Shown: positions 52,188-60,913 of the stretch, in pieces
Layout: the number at the start of each line of letters is the position of its first letter
Position numbering within the stretch: the stretch's first letter is position 1
Source: Flavobacteriales bacterium
GTDB lineage: Bacteria > Bacteroidota > Bacteroidia > JACJYZ01
Direction of reading: 5' to 3'
Assembly: GCA_020635855.1 (NCBI GenBank)
Contig: JACJYZ010000004.1
Coordinates: forward strand, 558,001 to 622,000
Length of the DNA stretch: 64,000 nt
Translations under genes and position numbers: made by a program
Notes under the pieces: generated by a model
What the model saw: the letters and a program-made list of their open reading frames with translations, nothing else
The model's database searches: none
What the model was told of the DNA's origin: nothing

Positions 52188-53932
52188 ACGCAGGCGGCAA
52201 ATACTGGCTCCTCTTAACCGGAACCATCGTGCTGATGGGTGCATGTTCAGCGCCCAAACACGCCCAGAATACCACTCTACCCCAACGGAAGACGGAACTG
52301 GACGAAAGTGAACAGATCAAAGTTACCCGGTTGTTCTATACAGCCGCCAAAGAAAAAATGCTGGGCAACCTGGACATAGCCGCCAAACTTTACAACCAGT
52401 GTATCCAGACAGACCCGACCAACGATGCCGCATTGTATGAGTTGGCGTCTATTTACAACAGCACCGGACGGTATGAAGATGCCCTGATGTTCGCGCGCAA
52501 AGCCGCCGCACTGGATCCCGATAACAAATGGTACCAGATGCTCCTGGCAGATGTGAACATCAACAACCGCTTGTATGAAGACGCCATCGCCGTATACCGC
52601 CGACTGATCACCAAATATCCTGACAACCTGGAATACGCCTACGACCTGGCGGCCAGCCAAACCACCGCAGGCAAACTTCAGGATGCCATCAATACCTACC
52701 AGGATATTGAAAGCAAGATCGGATTGCAGGAAGAAATTGTGGTGCAAAAGGAACGCTTGTACCTCCGGCTGGGAAAGGTGGAAGAAGCCATCAATGAACT
52801 GAAGAAGCTGATTGCCGAGAACCCGAAAGAACCCCGATACTATGGGATGCTGGCAGAACTCTATTTCGCCAACGACCGGGCGGATGAAGCCCTGAAGGAA
52901 TTCGAGCGCCTCAAGCAAATTGACCCCGACAATGCCATGGTGCATTTTTCATTGGCCGACTATTACAGATCCATAGGTGAAAAAGAAAAATCGTTCAATG
53001 AACTGAAAACAGCCTTCGCACAGGAAGCCGCAGATGTGGATACCAAGATCAAGATCCTTCTGTCATTCTACAGCGCTTCCCAGAGTTATCCGGAGCTCAC
53101 CGAAGAGGCCCTAGAATTGTCGGAAATCATGACCAAGGCACATCCCAAAGAACCGAAAGCATTTGCCATGCGTGGGGATTTCCTGTACCGTGAAAAGAAA
53201 CTCCCCGAAGCCAGGGACGCGTATCGCAAGGCCATCGAACTGGATAACGAACGCTATGCTGTATGGAACCAGTTGCTGCTGATCGAGTCAGAGCTGGAAG
53301 ACTTCAATGCCATGGCCAGCGAAAGCAAAGAAGCCCTTGCACTTTTCCCGAACCAACCGTTTATCTACCTGCTTAACGGCATCGCCAATATACAGGTCAA
53401 GCAATACCAGGAAGCGGTGGATGTGCTGAAAGCCGGAATGGATTTTGCCATCGACGATCCCGCCATGCAGGCCCAGTTCTACTCCAATCTTGGAGATGCC
53501 TATCACAACCTGAAAAACAACCAGGAATCCGATCAAAGCTACGACAACGCCCTGCAACTGGAACCGAAGAACGTGTATGTGCTGAACAATTACAGTTATT
53601 ATCTCTCCCTCCGCGGCGACAGCCTGCAAAAGGCCGAAGCCATGTCAAAAAAATCCAATGAACTGGAGCCCGACAATTCATCCTTCGAGGATACTTACGG
53701 TTGGATTCTGTTCAGGTTGGAACGCTACAAAGAAGCTGAAAAATGGCTGAAGAAGGCCATCTCCGGCAACGACATGAAAAATGCGGTCCAGCTGGAGCAC
53801 TACGGAGACGTGTTGTTTAAATTGGGCAGAGAAGAAGAAGCTGTTGAATACTGGGATAAGGCTAAATCTGTTGGCAAGGGCTCTGAATGGCTGGACAAAA
53901 AAATTGCCGACCGTAAATTTTACGATCAGTGA
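52184..53932 (+). CDS. TPR-repeat lipoprotein
   Basis: 582 aa. It has a lipoprotein signal with Cys in LMGACSAPKHA (residue 21). About ten tetratricopeptide repeats follow, for example LYELASIYNSTGRYEDALMF, YGMLAELYFANDRADEALKE, FYSNLGDAYHNLKNNQESDQ and YGWILFRLERYKEAEKWLKK. The family usually works as a protein-protein scaffold at the outer or inner membrane of Bacteroidota. It sits between a sugar nucleotidyltransferase and a DUF4292-type lipoprotein in what looks like one operon, so a role in envelope assembly is inferred. Confidence 0.85.
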   Translation: MNAGGKYWLLLTGTIVLMGACSAPKHAQNTTLPQRKTELDESEQIKVTRLFYTAAKEKMLGNLDIAAKLYNQCIQTDPTNDAALYELASIYNSTGRYEDALMFARKAAALDPDNKWYQMLLADVNINNRLYEDAIAVYRRLITKYPDNLEYAYDLAASQTTAGKLQDAINTYQDIESKIGLQEEIVVQKERLYLRLGKVEEAINELKKLIAENPKEPRYYGMLAELYFANDRADEALKEFERLKQIDPDNAMVHFSLADYYRSIGEKEKSFNELKTAFAQEAADVDTKIKILLSFYSASQSYPELTEEALELSEIMTKAHPKEPKAFAMRGDFLYREKKLPEARDAYRKAIELDNERYAVWNQLLLIESELEDFNAMASESKEALALFPNQPFIYLLNGIANIQVKQYQEAVDVLKAGMDFAIDDPAMQAQFYSNLGDAYHNLKNNQESDQSYDNALQLEPKNVYVLNNYSYYLSLRGDSLQKAEAMSKKSNELEPDNSSFEDTYGWILFRLERYKEAEKWLKKAISGNDMKNAVQLEHYGDVLFKLGREEEAVEYWDKAKSVGKGSEWLDKKIADRKFYDQ

Positions 53933-53961
53933 TTGAAAGTATACCGATGGTCGTCCGCGGG

Positions 53962-54789
53962 ATGTCCAACTCCGGCCTGAAGAAAGGTGCTAAAATTCTC
54001 TTGTTGGTTTCCGTTTGTATCGCATCCGCCTGCCGGGCGCCGCAAAAGAAAAAAACCTTACCCGATCTAGTTGAAGACAAAAGCCCGGTTTTCCTCTTTG
54101 AACAGATTCGTAAGAATCAGTTGGACTACACCTGGTTCAGCAGCAAGATTTCAGCCCATGCCGAGGTCGGCAAAACCACCCATAGTTTTAGTGCCTCCAT
54201 CCGTTGCCGCAAAGACAGCGTCATCTGGATGTCCATTACCAGCATGCTGGGAATCGAAGTGCTGCGCTTGTACATTACACCCGATTCGGTCAAATACATC
54301 AATCGCCTGGCCAGCGATGACTCACGCTATTTTGAAGGTGATTTTTCGGCCATTCGCCGGCTGCTCAAACTTGATATGGACGTAGACTATCCCTTCATAC
54401 AAGCCGCGCTTACGGGCAACTACACTTCCGAGAACCCCGACTCGGTTTTCAAAGCCACAACACATCCCAAGTTCTACAACCTTGGGACCGTGAACCGGCA
54501 CCGACTGAAAAAAACCATGGGCAATGAAGAGGAATTCAGCATCGTAAAACAAGACATCCGCATTGAACCCGAACATTTCCGGATCATCCGGCTGGTGCTG
54601 AATGATCTGACCCTCAACCGCAAATTTGAAACCCGCTATGACGATTTCACCGAGATAGAAGGTCAGTGGTTTCCATCCACCATGGAGGTTGAAATCCACG
54701 CCACCGATAAATCCAAGGTGCGGATCACCCACTCGAAAATCACCCTGAATAAACCCCAACGCTTTCCATTCAAGCAACCCGACGAATGA
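53962..54789 (+). CDS. DUF4292-type lipoprotein (LolB/LolA-like fold possible)
   Basis: 275 aa from ATG 53962, chosen because MSNSGLKKGAKILLLVSVCI gives a standard lipoprotein signal ending in ASAC; GTG 53929 and ATG 53947 are alternatives that overlap or abut the TPR gene. The mature protein has text such as YTWFSSKISAHAEV, FSASIRCRKDSVIWMSITSM, GIEVLRLYITPDSVKYINRL and FEGDFSAIRRLLKLDMD. This matches Bacteroidota DUF4292 proteins, thought to have a LolA/LolB-like half-barrel that handles lipid. Neighbours (TPR lipoprotein, EnvC-like protein) support an envelope role. Confidence 0.8.
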   Translation: MSNSGLKKGAKILLLVSVCIASACRAPQKKKTLPDLVEDKSPVFLFEQIRKNQLDYTWFSSKISAHAEVGKTTHSFSASIRCRKDSVIWMSITSMLGIEVLRLYITPDSVKYINRLASDDSRYFEGDFSAIRRLLKLDMDVDYPFIQAALTGNYTSENPDSVFKATTHPKFYNLGTVNRHRLKKTMGNEEEFSIVKQDIRIEPEHFRIIRLVLNDLTLNRKFETRYDDFTEIEGQWFPSTMEVEIHATDKSKVRITHSKITLNKPQRFPFKQPDE

Positions 54790-55985
54790 GTTGGCAACGT
54801 TTCATATATCTTATTGCCATCCCCCTGATGTTCCTGCCCACGCGGTCAGGAGCCCAGGAAAAGAAGGAGAAGCTGCAGGAAGAAAAACTGAAGCTTGAAA
54901 AAAACATTGCCTACCAGAAAAAACTGCTGAAGAACACCCGGGAAAGCAAAGAAATCACTTTGTTCGAATACGCGATCCGTTCACGTAAAATCACCAGCCA
55001 CAAACAACTGGTGGCATTGATCCGGCGCGAGATCAGGATGCTGGATGATGACATCATCGAAACAACCGCCATCATCGAATCCCTGGAAAACGATCTTGCC
55101 AGCCTGAAAGAAGAGTACGGGGCCATCATCCGGAATGCCTATAAAAACCGAAATCGTTCCGAACGCCTGCTGTTCATCTTTTCCTCGGAAGACTTCTACC
55201 AGGCATACAGGCGCGTCCGGTACCTCCAGCAATACAATGAATACAAGCGCAAACAAGCCCAGCTGATCATCGATACCCAGAAAACCCTGGAACAAAAAAT
55301 CCGGGAACTGGAAGCCAAGAAACAGGAAAAGAAAGGCCTGCTCGGAGAGGAAGAAAAACAAAAGCAATCCCTCGAAGTGGAACAGCAGGAGCAGGCACGC
55401 AACCTGACGGAACTTCAGAAGAAAGAGAAACAGCTCCGTGACGACATCAAGGACAAGGAGCAGGAAATGAAAAAACTCCAGAAAGCCATTGATGATATCA
55501 TTGCCGCTGAGATCAAGGAGCGCAATCGTTTCAGCCTCACCCCCGAGGCCCAACGCATGTCAGATAACTTTGAAAAGAACAAAGGAAAACTACCATGGCC
55601 CCTCCTGGAAGGTGAGATCAGCAGTACTTTCGGGGAGCATGTTCACCCGGTTCTGGGTATCAAAACCTACAACAATGGTGTAGATCTGGTGACCGAAAAG
55701 GGGGCCAAAGCCAGGGCCGTATTTGATGGTATCGTTACAGCCGTAATCACCGTTCCCGGTTCGGGCAAAGCGGTTCTCATCCGGCACGGCCTTTACCTGA
55801 GCGTGTACTCAAAACTGGAAGAGGTTTATGTGCAGAAAGGGGATGAAGTGAAAACCAAGCAGGAGATCGGACTGATCATTTACAACAAGGAAGAAGGTAA
55901 AACCGAATTGCACTTCGAGATACGCAAGGCCATGCAGGGAGGATCAGAGAAGCTGAACCCCACCAGCTGGCTGTACCCCATGTAA
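54786..55985 (+). CDS. EnvC-like murein hydrolase activator with degenerate LytM domain
   Basis: 399 aa. A signal peptide (YLIAIPLMFLPTRSGAQ) is followed by long coiled coils (~20-115 and ~150-250, rich in KEKL, EQEQARNLTELQKKEKQL) and a C-terminal M23/LytM domain (~275-395). Its zinc ligands are altered: the HxxxD site reads TYNNGVDLVTEKG (His replaced by Asn, Asp kept) and the HxH site reads KTELHFEIR (first His replaced by Glu). It therefore probably lacks endopeptidase activity and activates amidases, as E. coli EnvC does at the septum. It overlaps the DUF4292 gene by four bases (ATGA). Confidence 0.88.
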   Translation: MSWQRFIYLIAIPLMFLPTRSGAQEKKEKLQEEKLKLEKNIAYQKKLLKNTRESKEITLFEYAIRSRKITSHKQLVALIRREIRMLDDDIIETTAIIESLENDLASLKEEYGAIIRNAYKNRNRSERLLFIFSSEDFYQAYRRVRYLQQYNEYKRKQAQLIIDTQKTLEQKIRELEAKKQEKKGLLGEEEKQKQSLEVEQQEQARNLTELQKKEKQLRDDIKDKEQEMKKLQKAIDDIIAAEIKERNRFSLTPEAQRMSDNFEKNKGKLPWPLLEGEISSTFGEHVHPVLGIKTYNNGVDLVTEKGAKARAVFDGIVTAVITVPGSGKAVLIRHGLYLSVYSKLEEVYVQKGDEVKTKQEIGLIIYNKEEGKTELHFEIRKAMQGGSEKLNPTSWLYPM

Positions 55986-56020
55986 TCCGACAGCCACCGT
56001 TTTCAATGATCGAAAGAAGA

Positions 56021-56091
56021 GCCGGGGATGGGATTTGAACCCACGACCTACGCTTTACGAGAGCGTCGCTCTACCCCTGAGCTACCCCGGC
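56021..56091 (-). tRNA. tRNA-Thr (anticodon CGT)
   Basis: The minus strand folds as a complete 71-base cloverleaf. The acceptor stem is GCCGGGG / CCCCGGC, the D stem GCTC / GAGC, the anticodon stem ACGCT / AGCGT with loop CTCGTAA (anticodon CGT, reading ACG), the variable loop AGGTC, and the T arm GTGGG-TTCAAAT-CCCAT. The terminal CCA is not encoded. A near-consensus box GAAATTTG (56101-56108 on the minus strand) ends nine bases before the 5' end. Confidence 0.97.
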
Positions 56092-56180
56092 CTGAGAGGG
56101 CAAATTTCTGAAAAATTTCGGTTGAACCACCCCAGCCCCGGACGGATCTTTCCGACACCCGTCCGTTCACAGACACAGGT

Positions 56181-56216
56181 AAGAAAAAAAGATCCCGGTG
56201 AGGTATCACCGGGATC
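56181..56216 (-). terminator. Intrinsic terminator on the minus strand
   Basis: Read on the minus strand, a perfect 10-bp stem (GATCCCGGTG / CACCGGGATC, loop ATACCT) is followed by TTTTTTTCTT. It stands upstream of the tRNA gene, so it does not end the tRNA transcript. No minus-strand gene is seen between it and the plus-strand genes to the right. Confidence 0.85.
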
Positions 56217-56299
56217 ATAACAAAACCCCCTAAATACTTGATGCTTTCGCACATCAAACATTTGGGTATACGTGCATGGATGGCAACAGGTTCTACTTT

Positions 56300-56319
56300 G
56301 TTTTCAATTTATTGAAAAC
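56300..56319. repeat. 20-base perfect palindrome
   Basis: Two 9-base arms, GTTTTCAAT and ATTGAAAAC, flank TT. It lies about 150 bases upstream of the small secreted protein gene at 56451, and is either an operator or a stem of a minus-strand RNA. Confidence 0.5.
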
Positions 56320-56413
56320 CCCTACCCCTGAAGGGTTTGATAGAATGTACTTCCTTTTCTTACACAAGCAAGATTCGCAATTACATTCTCCCCTTTCACA
56401 CTACCCTCCCTCC

Positions 56414-56421
56414 TACCTTTG
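56414..56421 (+). promoter_or_regulatory. Candidate -7 box for the small secreted protein genes
   Basis: TACCTTTG is an exact TAnnTTTG match, 29 bases before ATG 56451. The alternative start at 56427 would be only five bases from the box, so 56451 is preferred. Confidence 0.45.
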
Positions 56422-56450
56422 ACCCCATGTCAAACCAAAAAATCCTTCGT

Positions 56451-56747
56451 ATGAAAACCAACCGATTGTTATTGTCGGTGATCGGCCTGATGGCCGCATT
56501 GTCAGCGAACGTCAGTGCGGGAAACATCAGTATCACCGTATATGGAAAAGGAGGCCTTGTCTCCGACGGTTCCACCCATGAGATCTGTCCCAATCCATCC
56601 CAGGATGTGTGTGCCCGGATCAACCTCCCGGAAAACGCAGTCCCCGACGCCCGGGGATATGTGCAGGCGGAAGTTGTCACCCCCGACGGACAATGCCGGA
56701 TCCTGCCGGTGAAAGTCAGGAACAGCCAACATACATTTCAACCATGA
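56451..56747 (+). CDS. Small secreted Cys-containing protein, first of a paralogous pair
   Basis: 98 aa. The signal peptide is LLLSVIGLMAALSANVSAG, cleaved near residue 23. The mature protein (~75 aa) reads ISITVYGKGGLVSDGSTHEI followed by CPNPSQDVC, with Cys 46 and 54, and a third Cys at 82 (DGQCRILPVKVR). The next gene shares the pattern 'xxIxxxGxGGxVxxGxxxEICPxxSxDVCA', so the two are paralogues and together suggest a new small family. ATG 56451 was chosen for its signal peptide. The stop overlaps the start of the next gene (ATGA). I recognise no family. Confidence 0.65.
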   Translation: MKTNRLLLSVIGLMAALSANVSAGNISITVYGKGGLVSDGSTHEICPNPSQDVCARINLPENAVPDARGYVQAEVVTPDGQCRILPVKVRNSQHTFQP

Positions 56748-57169
56748 AGCGCGGCCACATCAACCGGGTCGCCTTCCTGTCATGTTTCCTGGCGCTGATG
56801 TTCATCGCGAACGGACCCGCAGCAGCCATCACCATTAAAATGAAAGGAACCGGCGGCGTGGTGACGTCCGGTAACCGCGTGGAGATCTGTCCGCAGCGCA
56901 GCAACGATGTGTGTGCAGTGGTACAGTGCGGACTTGTAGATTGCATGGTATATGTGTGGAATCACCTGCTTGGCGGAGGCCCGTCTCCCGTTACCGAACC
57001 ATCCTATTCCATGCAAAGCTCGAACCTGGAAGATGAGACGGGCCAGTCCTGGGTTTTCCGCGTGACCCGCAGCAGCTTCACGGACGATCAACTCATTCGC
57101 GGTTCACAAGATGGAATACAGGGCAGTGAAGTAGACCTGATCCCATCTGCCAACCAACAACCCTACTGA
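56744..57169 (+). CDS. Small secreted Cys-containing protein, second of a paralogous pair
   Basis: 141 aa with a signal peptide (AFLSCFLALMFIANGPAAA). The mature part begins ITIKMKGTGGVVTSGNRVEI, then CPQRSNDVC, giving Cys 49 and 57 in the same spacing as the previous gene, with two more Cys at 62 and 67 (QCGLVDC). The C-terminal ~70 residues (SYSMQSSNLEDETGQSWVFR) are not shared. The four closely spaced Cys could form two disulfides. A thioredoxin-like protein is encoded 113 bases downstream. Function unknown. Confidence 0.65.
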   Translation: MKRGHINRVAFLSCFLALMFIANGPAAAITIKMKGTGGVVTSGNRVEICPQRSNDVCAVVQCGLVDCMVYVWNHLLGGGPSPVTEPSYSMQSSNLEDETGQSWVFRVTRSSFTDDQLIRGSQDGIQGSEVDLIPSANQQPY

Positions 57170-57282
57170 CGACCATGCAGGTTTATCACTTGTAACCCAT
57201 GTTGCCCCGGGCCGGGGTTCAGCGAACAAGCGCCCTCCTCGACTGATCTCCGGCCTCATGGGCAACCCTTATCAAACCCGCC

Positions 57283-59031
57283 ATGTCTGCATTCCGAACC
57301 TCCTTCATGCGATCCATACCCTTATGGCTGATACTCCTCGCCCAGCAGGCTGCAGCACAGCATCCGGCCGCTTTGCAACAAATGAAACCGCACACAGGTG
57401 CAAGTGCCGCTCTTCTGCATTTGCTGGAACAAGCTGACATCCCTCACACACCTTCCGGAGCGGATACCATCTATCTCCTGTTCATGAAACCCATGACCTG
57501 CCCACGGTGTGAAGGATTGATCAATCCCGTATCCACTTACCTGAAAAAAGCCGGCAGCCACGCACCGGTCGTGCTGCTCGCATTCTACCCGAGACAGGCC
57601 TCCCTGCTCGCCTATCTGAACCGACGGAAATTCGCGACAGACTACGTGATCACCCAGCATAGCGACAGCCTGTTGCGTTTCTTCGAATTTCCCGGCCAAC
57701 CCCTATCGGTGCCCTTCCTGGTCAAAATCAACCGAGCCAACGGTGCATGCCTGGGAAGCTGGTCACTCATGGGGATGGATCTTTCCGAATCCCTCGTACA
57801 AGAAATCCTGCGGGCATCCCAACCCATGCAAACCATTGATGGAATATCACGTGCCTCAACACCTGTCACCGAGCAGCCGGATGCATACATGCTGCAACCG
57901 ATACACCAGGTGCGCCTGGAAAATCCACCCGATCACCCGCTTTCGCAAATCAACGATGCATGTTTCCAACCGGGCGGGCACCTCCTCGCTATCACGGATG
58001 ACCTCACACTCGCCGTTCAGGTTTACGATTCGCAAACGGGGCACTTCGTGCAAAACCTACAACCTACAAGAGAAGAAGAAATGATGTACACCGATACAAC
58101 GGTTCCGGAAGGATACCTACGGTACATGCGTGAAAACAACATCCTCAATTCGATGTATTTCAATAGCAGCTTCCGGAACGACAGCCTCCTGATCATCTCC
58201 GCTTCACTTCCCGAAATCACATTCGATAAGGAACACGGTGAAATCGGTTACAACAACCACATCGCCTTGGTGAACCGCCACTTGTATGTACACGAAAACC
58301 CCTCCGCTTTAGACCTGGCATCCCTGCCTGATTCCCTGCTATATGTCAGGCACACCCGCGCCCGCATCGACATTCACACAGGGTACATATTCGCCCCTGT
58401 GGTGAAAGGATGGCCGGTGGAAGGATCCACCCAACTGGGATCTCAAACCCCGGATGGGAAAAATCCATTGAAGGAATCATTTTACTCAAAAACACCCCTG
58501 CTCGCTGTATTCGATTCCACAGGTAGATTCGTGCATTACCTGCATTCTCTTTCCACTACCTGGAAACATCTACAAACCGGTTATCTGTACGCAGATGCAA
58601 TGGTGCGACCCACACCCCAGGGCTACTGGGTTGCAGATGCACGCCTGGGAAAAATGTACCTGTATCCACATCCTGATACACCATCACCCACCGACAGCCT
58701 GGTTGTTTTTCAACCCACTCTTGCGGAAAGAAACCTGCAGAATTTTGCATCCCCGCTGGACTATATCCTTTCATTCGAAGATGATCTGGACCGGAAGATC
58801 ATTGACTATACAACCATCGGTACCGATGTACATGTATTGGTGCAACATGCCGGACGGAAGATGGAATGGATTACCTTTCACAAAGATTCAACCCGGTCCG
58901 CCGGTCAACTCTTGCCTGATCACTGGAAAGGTGCCGAACGTGCCTTCGCTGCTTTCATGTCGGGCCGGGAAAGACCCGTCATCCGCTGCCTCTATCAATC
59001 CGACACGGAAACCTGGGTGGTGGATTTCTAA
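57283..59031 (+). CDS. Secreted thioredoxin-like protein with probable beta-propeller domain
   Basis: 582 aa with a signal peptide (PLWLILLAQQAAAQ); ATG 57283 or 57307 may start it. Residues ~40-185 form a thioredoxin-like domain with a CPRC motif (C73, C76, in MTCPRCEGLI). The rest (~205-582) has repeated short strands with SQINDACFQPGGHLLAITDD, LAVQVYDSQTGHFVQNLQP and TPQGYWVADARLGKMYLYPH, like a six- or seven-bladed propeller found in Bacteroidota secreted proteins. I do not recognise the family. Adjacent to two small Cys-rich secreted proteins, it might act on their disulfides, but that is inference only. Confidence 0.6.
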   Translation: MSAFRTSFMRSIPLWLILLAQQAAAQHPAALQQMKPHTGASAALLHLLEQADIPHTPSGADTIYLLFMKPMTCPRCEGLINPVSTYLKKAGSHAPVVLLAFYPRQASLLAYLNRRKFATDYVITQHSDSLLRFFEFPGQPLSVPFLVKINRANGACLGSWSLMGMDLSESLVQEILRASQPMQTIDGISRASTPVTEQPDAYMLQPIHQVRLENPPDHPLSQINDACFQPGGHLLAITDDLTLAVQVYDSQTGHFVQNLQPTREEEMMYTDTTVPEGYLRYMRENNILNSMYFNSSFRNDSLLIISASLPEITFDKEHGEIGYNNHIALVNRHLYVHENPSALDLASLPDSLLYVRHTRARIDIHTGYIFAPVVKGWPVEGSTQLGSQTPDGKNPLKESFYSKTPLLAVFDSTGRFVHYLHSLSTTWKHLQTGYLYADAMVRPTPQGYWVADARLGKMYLYPHPDTPSPTDSLVVFQPTLAERNLQNFASPLDYILSFEDDLDRKIIDYTTIGTDVHVLVQHAGRKMEWITFHKDSTRSAGQLLPDHWKGAERAFAAFMSGRERPVIRCLYQSDTETWVVDF

Positions 59032-59037
59032 GATGAA

Positions 59038-60828
59038 TTAAAAACCGAACAGCATCTGCTTGGTGTCTACAGTCCGGCCATCCACAACCAGGCTGTACAT
59101 CAGGTAGCCCTGGTTCCGCAAGCCATGGCGAAACACCACCTCATTGAATTCCCGATCCAGTATAATGGGCATACGCACCACTTCCCTGCCGGCCATATCC
59201 ACGATTCTCACTTCGGCGTGATCGTAAGGTATCCGGCGATGTACCTGTACGGTGATGGTGGTGGCCTCATCAAACGGATTCGGACGGTTCTGATGCAGTT
59301 CCCATGCTGCTTCCTGGTAGGGTTCGTGATCTCCGATTCCGGTGTTGTCAACCACCGCTTTGTAAGATTCATTGGTGAACAAGCTTTCGATGTCAAGCGA
59401 ATCCAGGCTTGCCACGCTGATCCACCAGTTGTTATTCGGGTTGCCGGAATCTACCTGAAGTTTCAGGTTCGGTAGCCCCCAGATCGTATCGCTCAGGCTG
59501 GTGAAAGTCACCAGCGTATCCCAGTCTACCGAAGAATTGTACCGGCATGCCACGCGGTATTTTCCGTAGTTGTTCGGATCGGCGAAAGTGACCACAAGTC
59601 CGCCGCCATCCAACGTTTGCAACACAGGCTTTTCCGGTGTAACCGGCCCTTGAGCAATCATCGCAGCAGCGTTGGCATTTACCAAGGCGTTTCTGCGCAG
59701 GTAGTTGAAATCCACCAGAAAAGAATCAATGATCATATCGTTGTTGGTGTCATACCCCATGACGTCACGTGAGCTGTGCTGGTTGTCAACATAGTTGCTG
59801 TCTGAGCTGTTCGCATCGCCGTTTTCATTGGCAGAGCAGAACCGAATCGACGGGTATCCCTGGGCACGGAAAGGCTGATGGTCACCGCCCCTGCCTGAGC
59901 GATCCTCACCTGTCATCACATGCAACTCCATTTTCACGGTTTCGTGCGGCCGGGCCATTTCGTTGTATTCAAGGCGTGAGAAACGGGCCAGCTGCTTAGG
60001 TAGCGAGAGGTGCAGTCCGTTGGAAAACAACCGCAGGTTCATGCTGTCGATGGGCGTATCAAACGGACACATGGGAGCGGAAGCGGTATGCCCGCACATC
60101 ACCCCACCCACAATGTCGTTGTTCAGAACCGCCACCACATTCACCCCGTTGTCTTTGCAATACTTGGCCATGGCTTCCGCCCCGTACAAACCCTGTTCTT
60201 CCCCGATGGTGAGCATGAATACAATGGTTTTGGTGAATGTGTACTGACTCATCACACGAGCCAACTCCAGCACAAGTGCCGAGCCACTGCCATTGTCATC
60301 GATTCCCTGCGCCACGCAGGCTGTGTCACACAGGCCTTCGCATCGGCTGTCCATATGACCTTCAATGATCACAACGCCTGCCTGGGGGTCTGTCCCGGGC
60401 AACACGCCCAGCACATTCTTGTGGCGGGTGATGTCGCAAATGTTGATATCAAACTGAAGGAAGGAAACCACCAACCGGTCTTCGTTGGCCAGGCTGAATT
60501 GGTCCATTTCGGCCAGCGCCCAGGTACGCGCGGCACCGATGCCTCTAACGGCAGACAGGGTATCGGATCCGGAGTTACGGTTGCCGAAGCTACCCAGTGC
60601 CTCCATGTAGTTATGGAGTGAATCGGAATTGATCTGCTGAATCAAGCCTTGTACAATGTCTTCCGGGTTGCTGATTACATTACCGGATGCATAATCGGCC
60701 GGATTGTAGTTGCCTTGCAGCACATCACCTGCAGCAGGATTGGTTGTGTAGATGTTGGTAGCTGTCTGACCATGCAACATGCCCATGGTCAGAAACAAGC
60801 ATACGCCAAACAACAGGAATTTTTTCAT
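59038..60828 (-). CDS. M28-family aminopeptidase with T9SS type A sorting domain
   Basis: 596 aa from ATG 60828 (MKKFLLFGVCLFLTMGMLHG, signal peptide). The M28 domain (~110-370) shows the zinc motifs VVIIEGHMDSRCEG (His, Asp), GIDDNGSGSALVLELARV (bridging Asp), and LTIGEEQGLYGAEAMAKYC (catalytic Glu-Glu). A fibronectin-III-like region (~430-505) follows. The last ~80 residues are a type A T9SS C-terminal domain (NRPNPFDEATTITVQVHRR ... GYLMYSLVVDGR). It is therefore probably secreted across the outer membrane by T9SS, for which the window carries sprE and gldH, and degrades external peptides. Confidence 0.92.
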   Translation of the reverse strand: MKKFLLFGVCLFLTMGMLHGQTATNIYTTNPAAGDVLQGNYNPADYASGNVISNPEDIVQGLIQQINSDSLHNYMEALGSFGNRNSGSDTLSAVRGIGAARTWALAEMDQFSLANEDRLVVSFLQFDINICDITRHKNVLGVLPGTDPQAGVVIIEGHMDSRCEGLCDTACVAQGIDDNGSGSALVLELARVMSQYTFTKTIVFMLTIGEEQGLYGAEAMAKYCKDNGVNVVAVLNNDIVGGVMCGHTASAPMCPFDTPIDSMNLRLFSNGLHLSLPKQLARFSRLEYNEMARPHETVKMELHVMTGEDRSGRGGDHQPFRAQGYPSIRFCSANENGDANSSDSNYVDNQHSSRDVMGYDTNNDMIIDSFLVDFNYLRRNALVNANAAAMIAQGPVTPEKPVLQTLDGGGLVVTFADPNNYGKYRVACRYNSSVDWDTLVTFTSLSDTIWGLPNLKLQVDSGNPNNNWWISVASLDSLDIESLFTNESYKAVVDNTGIGDHEPYQEAAWELHQNRPNPFDEATTITVQVHRRIPYDHAEVRIVDMAGREVVRMPIILDREFNEVVFRHGLRNQGYLMYSLVVDGRTVDTKQMLFGF

Positions 60829-60913
60829 GAGTGGCAGAAATTTTAAGTTTACGACGGCAACACGAATGTAGCCAAACTTGGAAGTTCGTGCAACAAAACC
60901 ACCCCTGACCTCC

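Larger units (their letters stand above)
56092..56450. other. 359-base stretch without a protein gene
   Basis: This stretch holds a likely tRNA promoter (56101-56108), a 7-bp stem with a 13-base loop (56139-56145 / 56159-56165), a strong minus-strand terminator (56191-56216), a stem TTGATG / CATCAA at about 56240-56260, and a perfect 20-base palindrome made of GTTTTCAAT, TT and ATTGAAAAC (56300-56319). It is followed by an imperfect stem AAACCC / GGGTTT. The plus-strand box TACCTTTG at 56414 starts the next gene. The stems and the orphan terminator suggest a small RNA on the minus strand between about 56340 and 56181, but no clean promoter for it was found. Confidence 0.4.

Noticed and set aside
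57205..57230. GC-rich hairpin CCCCG / CGGGG before the thioredoxin-like gene
   Set aside because: It has a short stem and no T-run on either strand, so it is not a terminator; there is no other support for a function.
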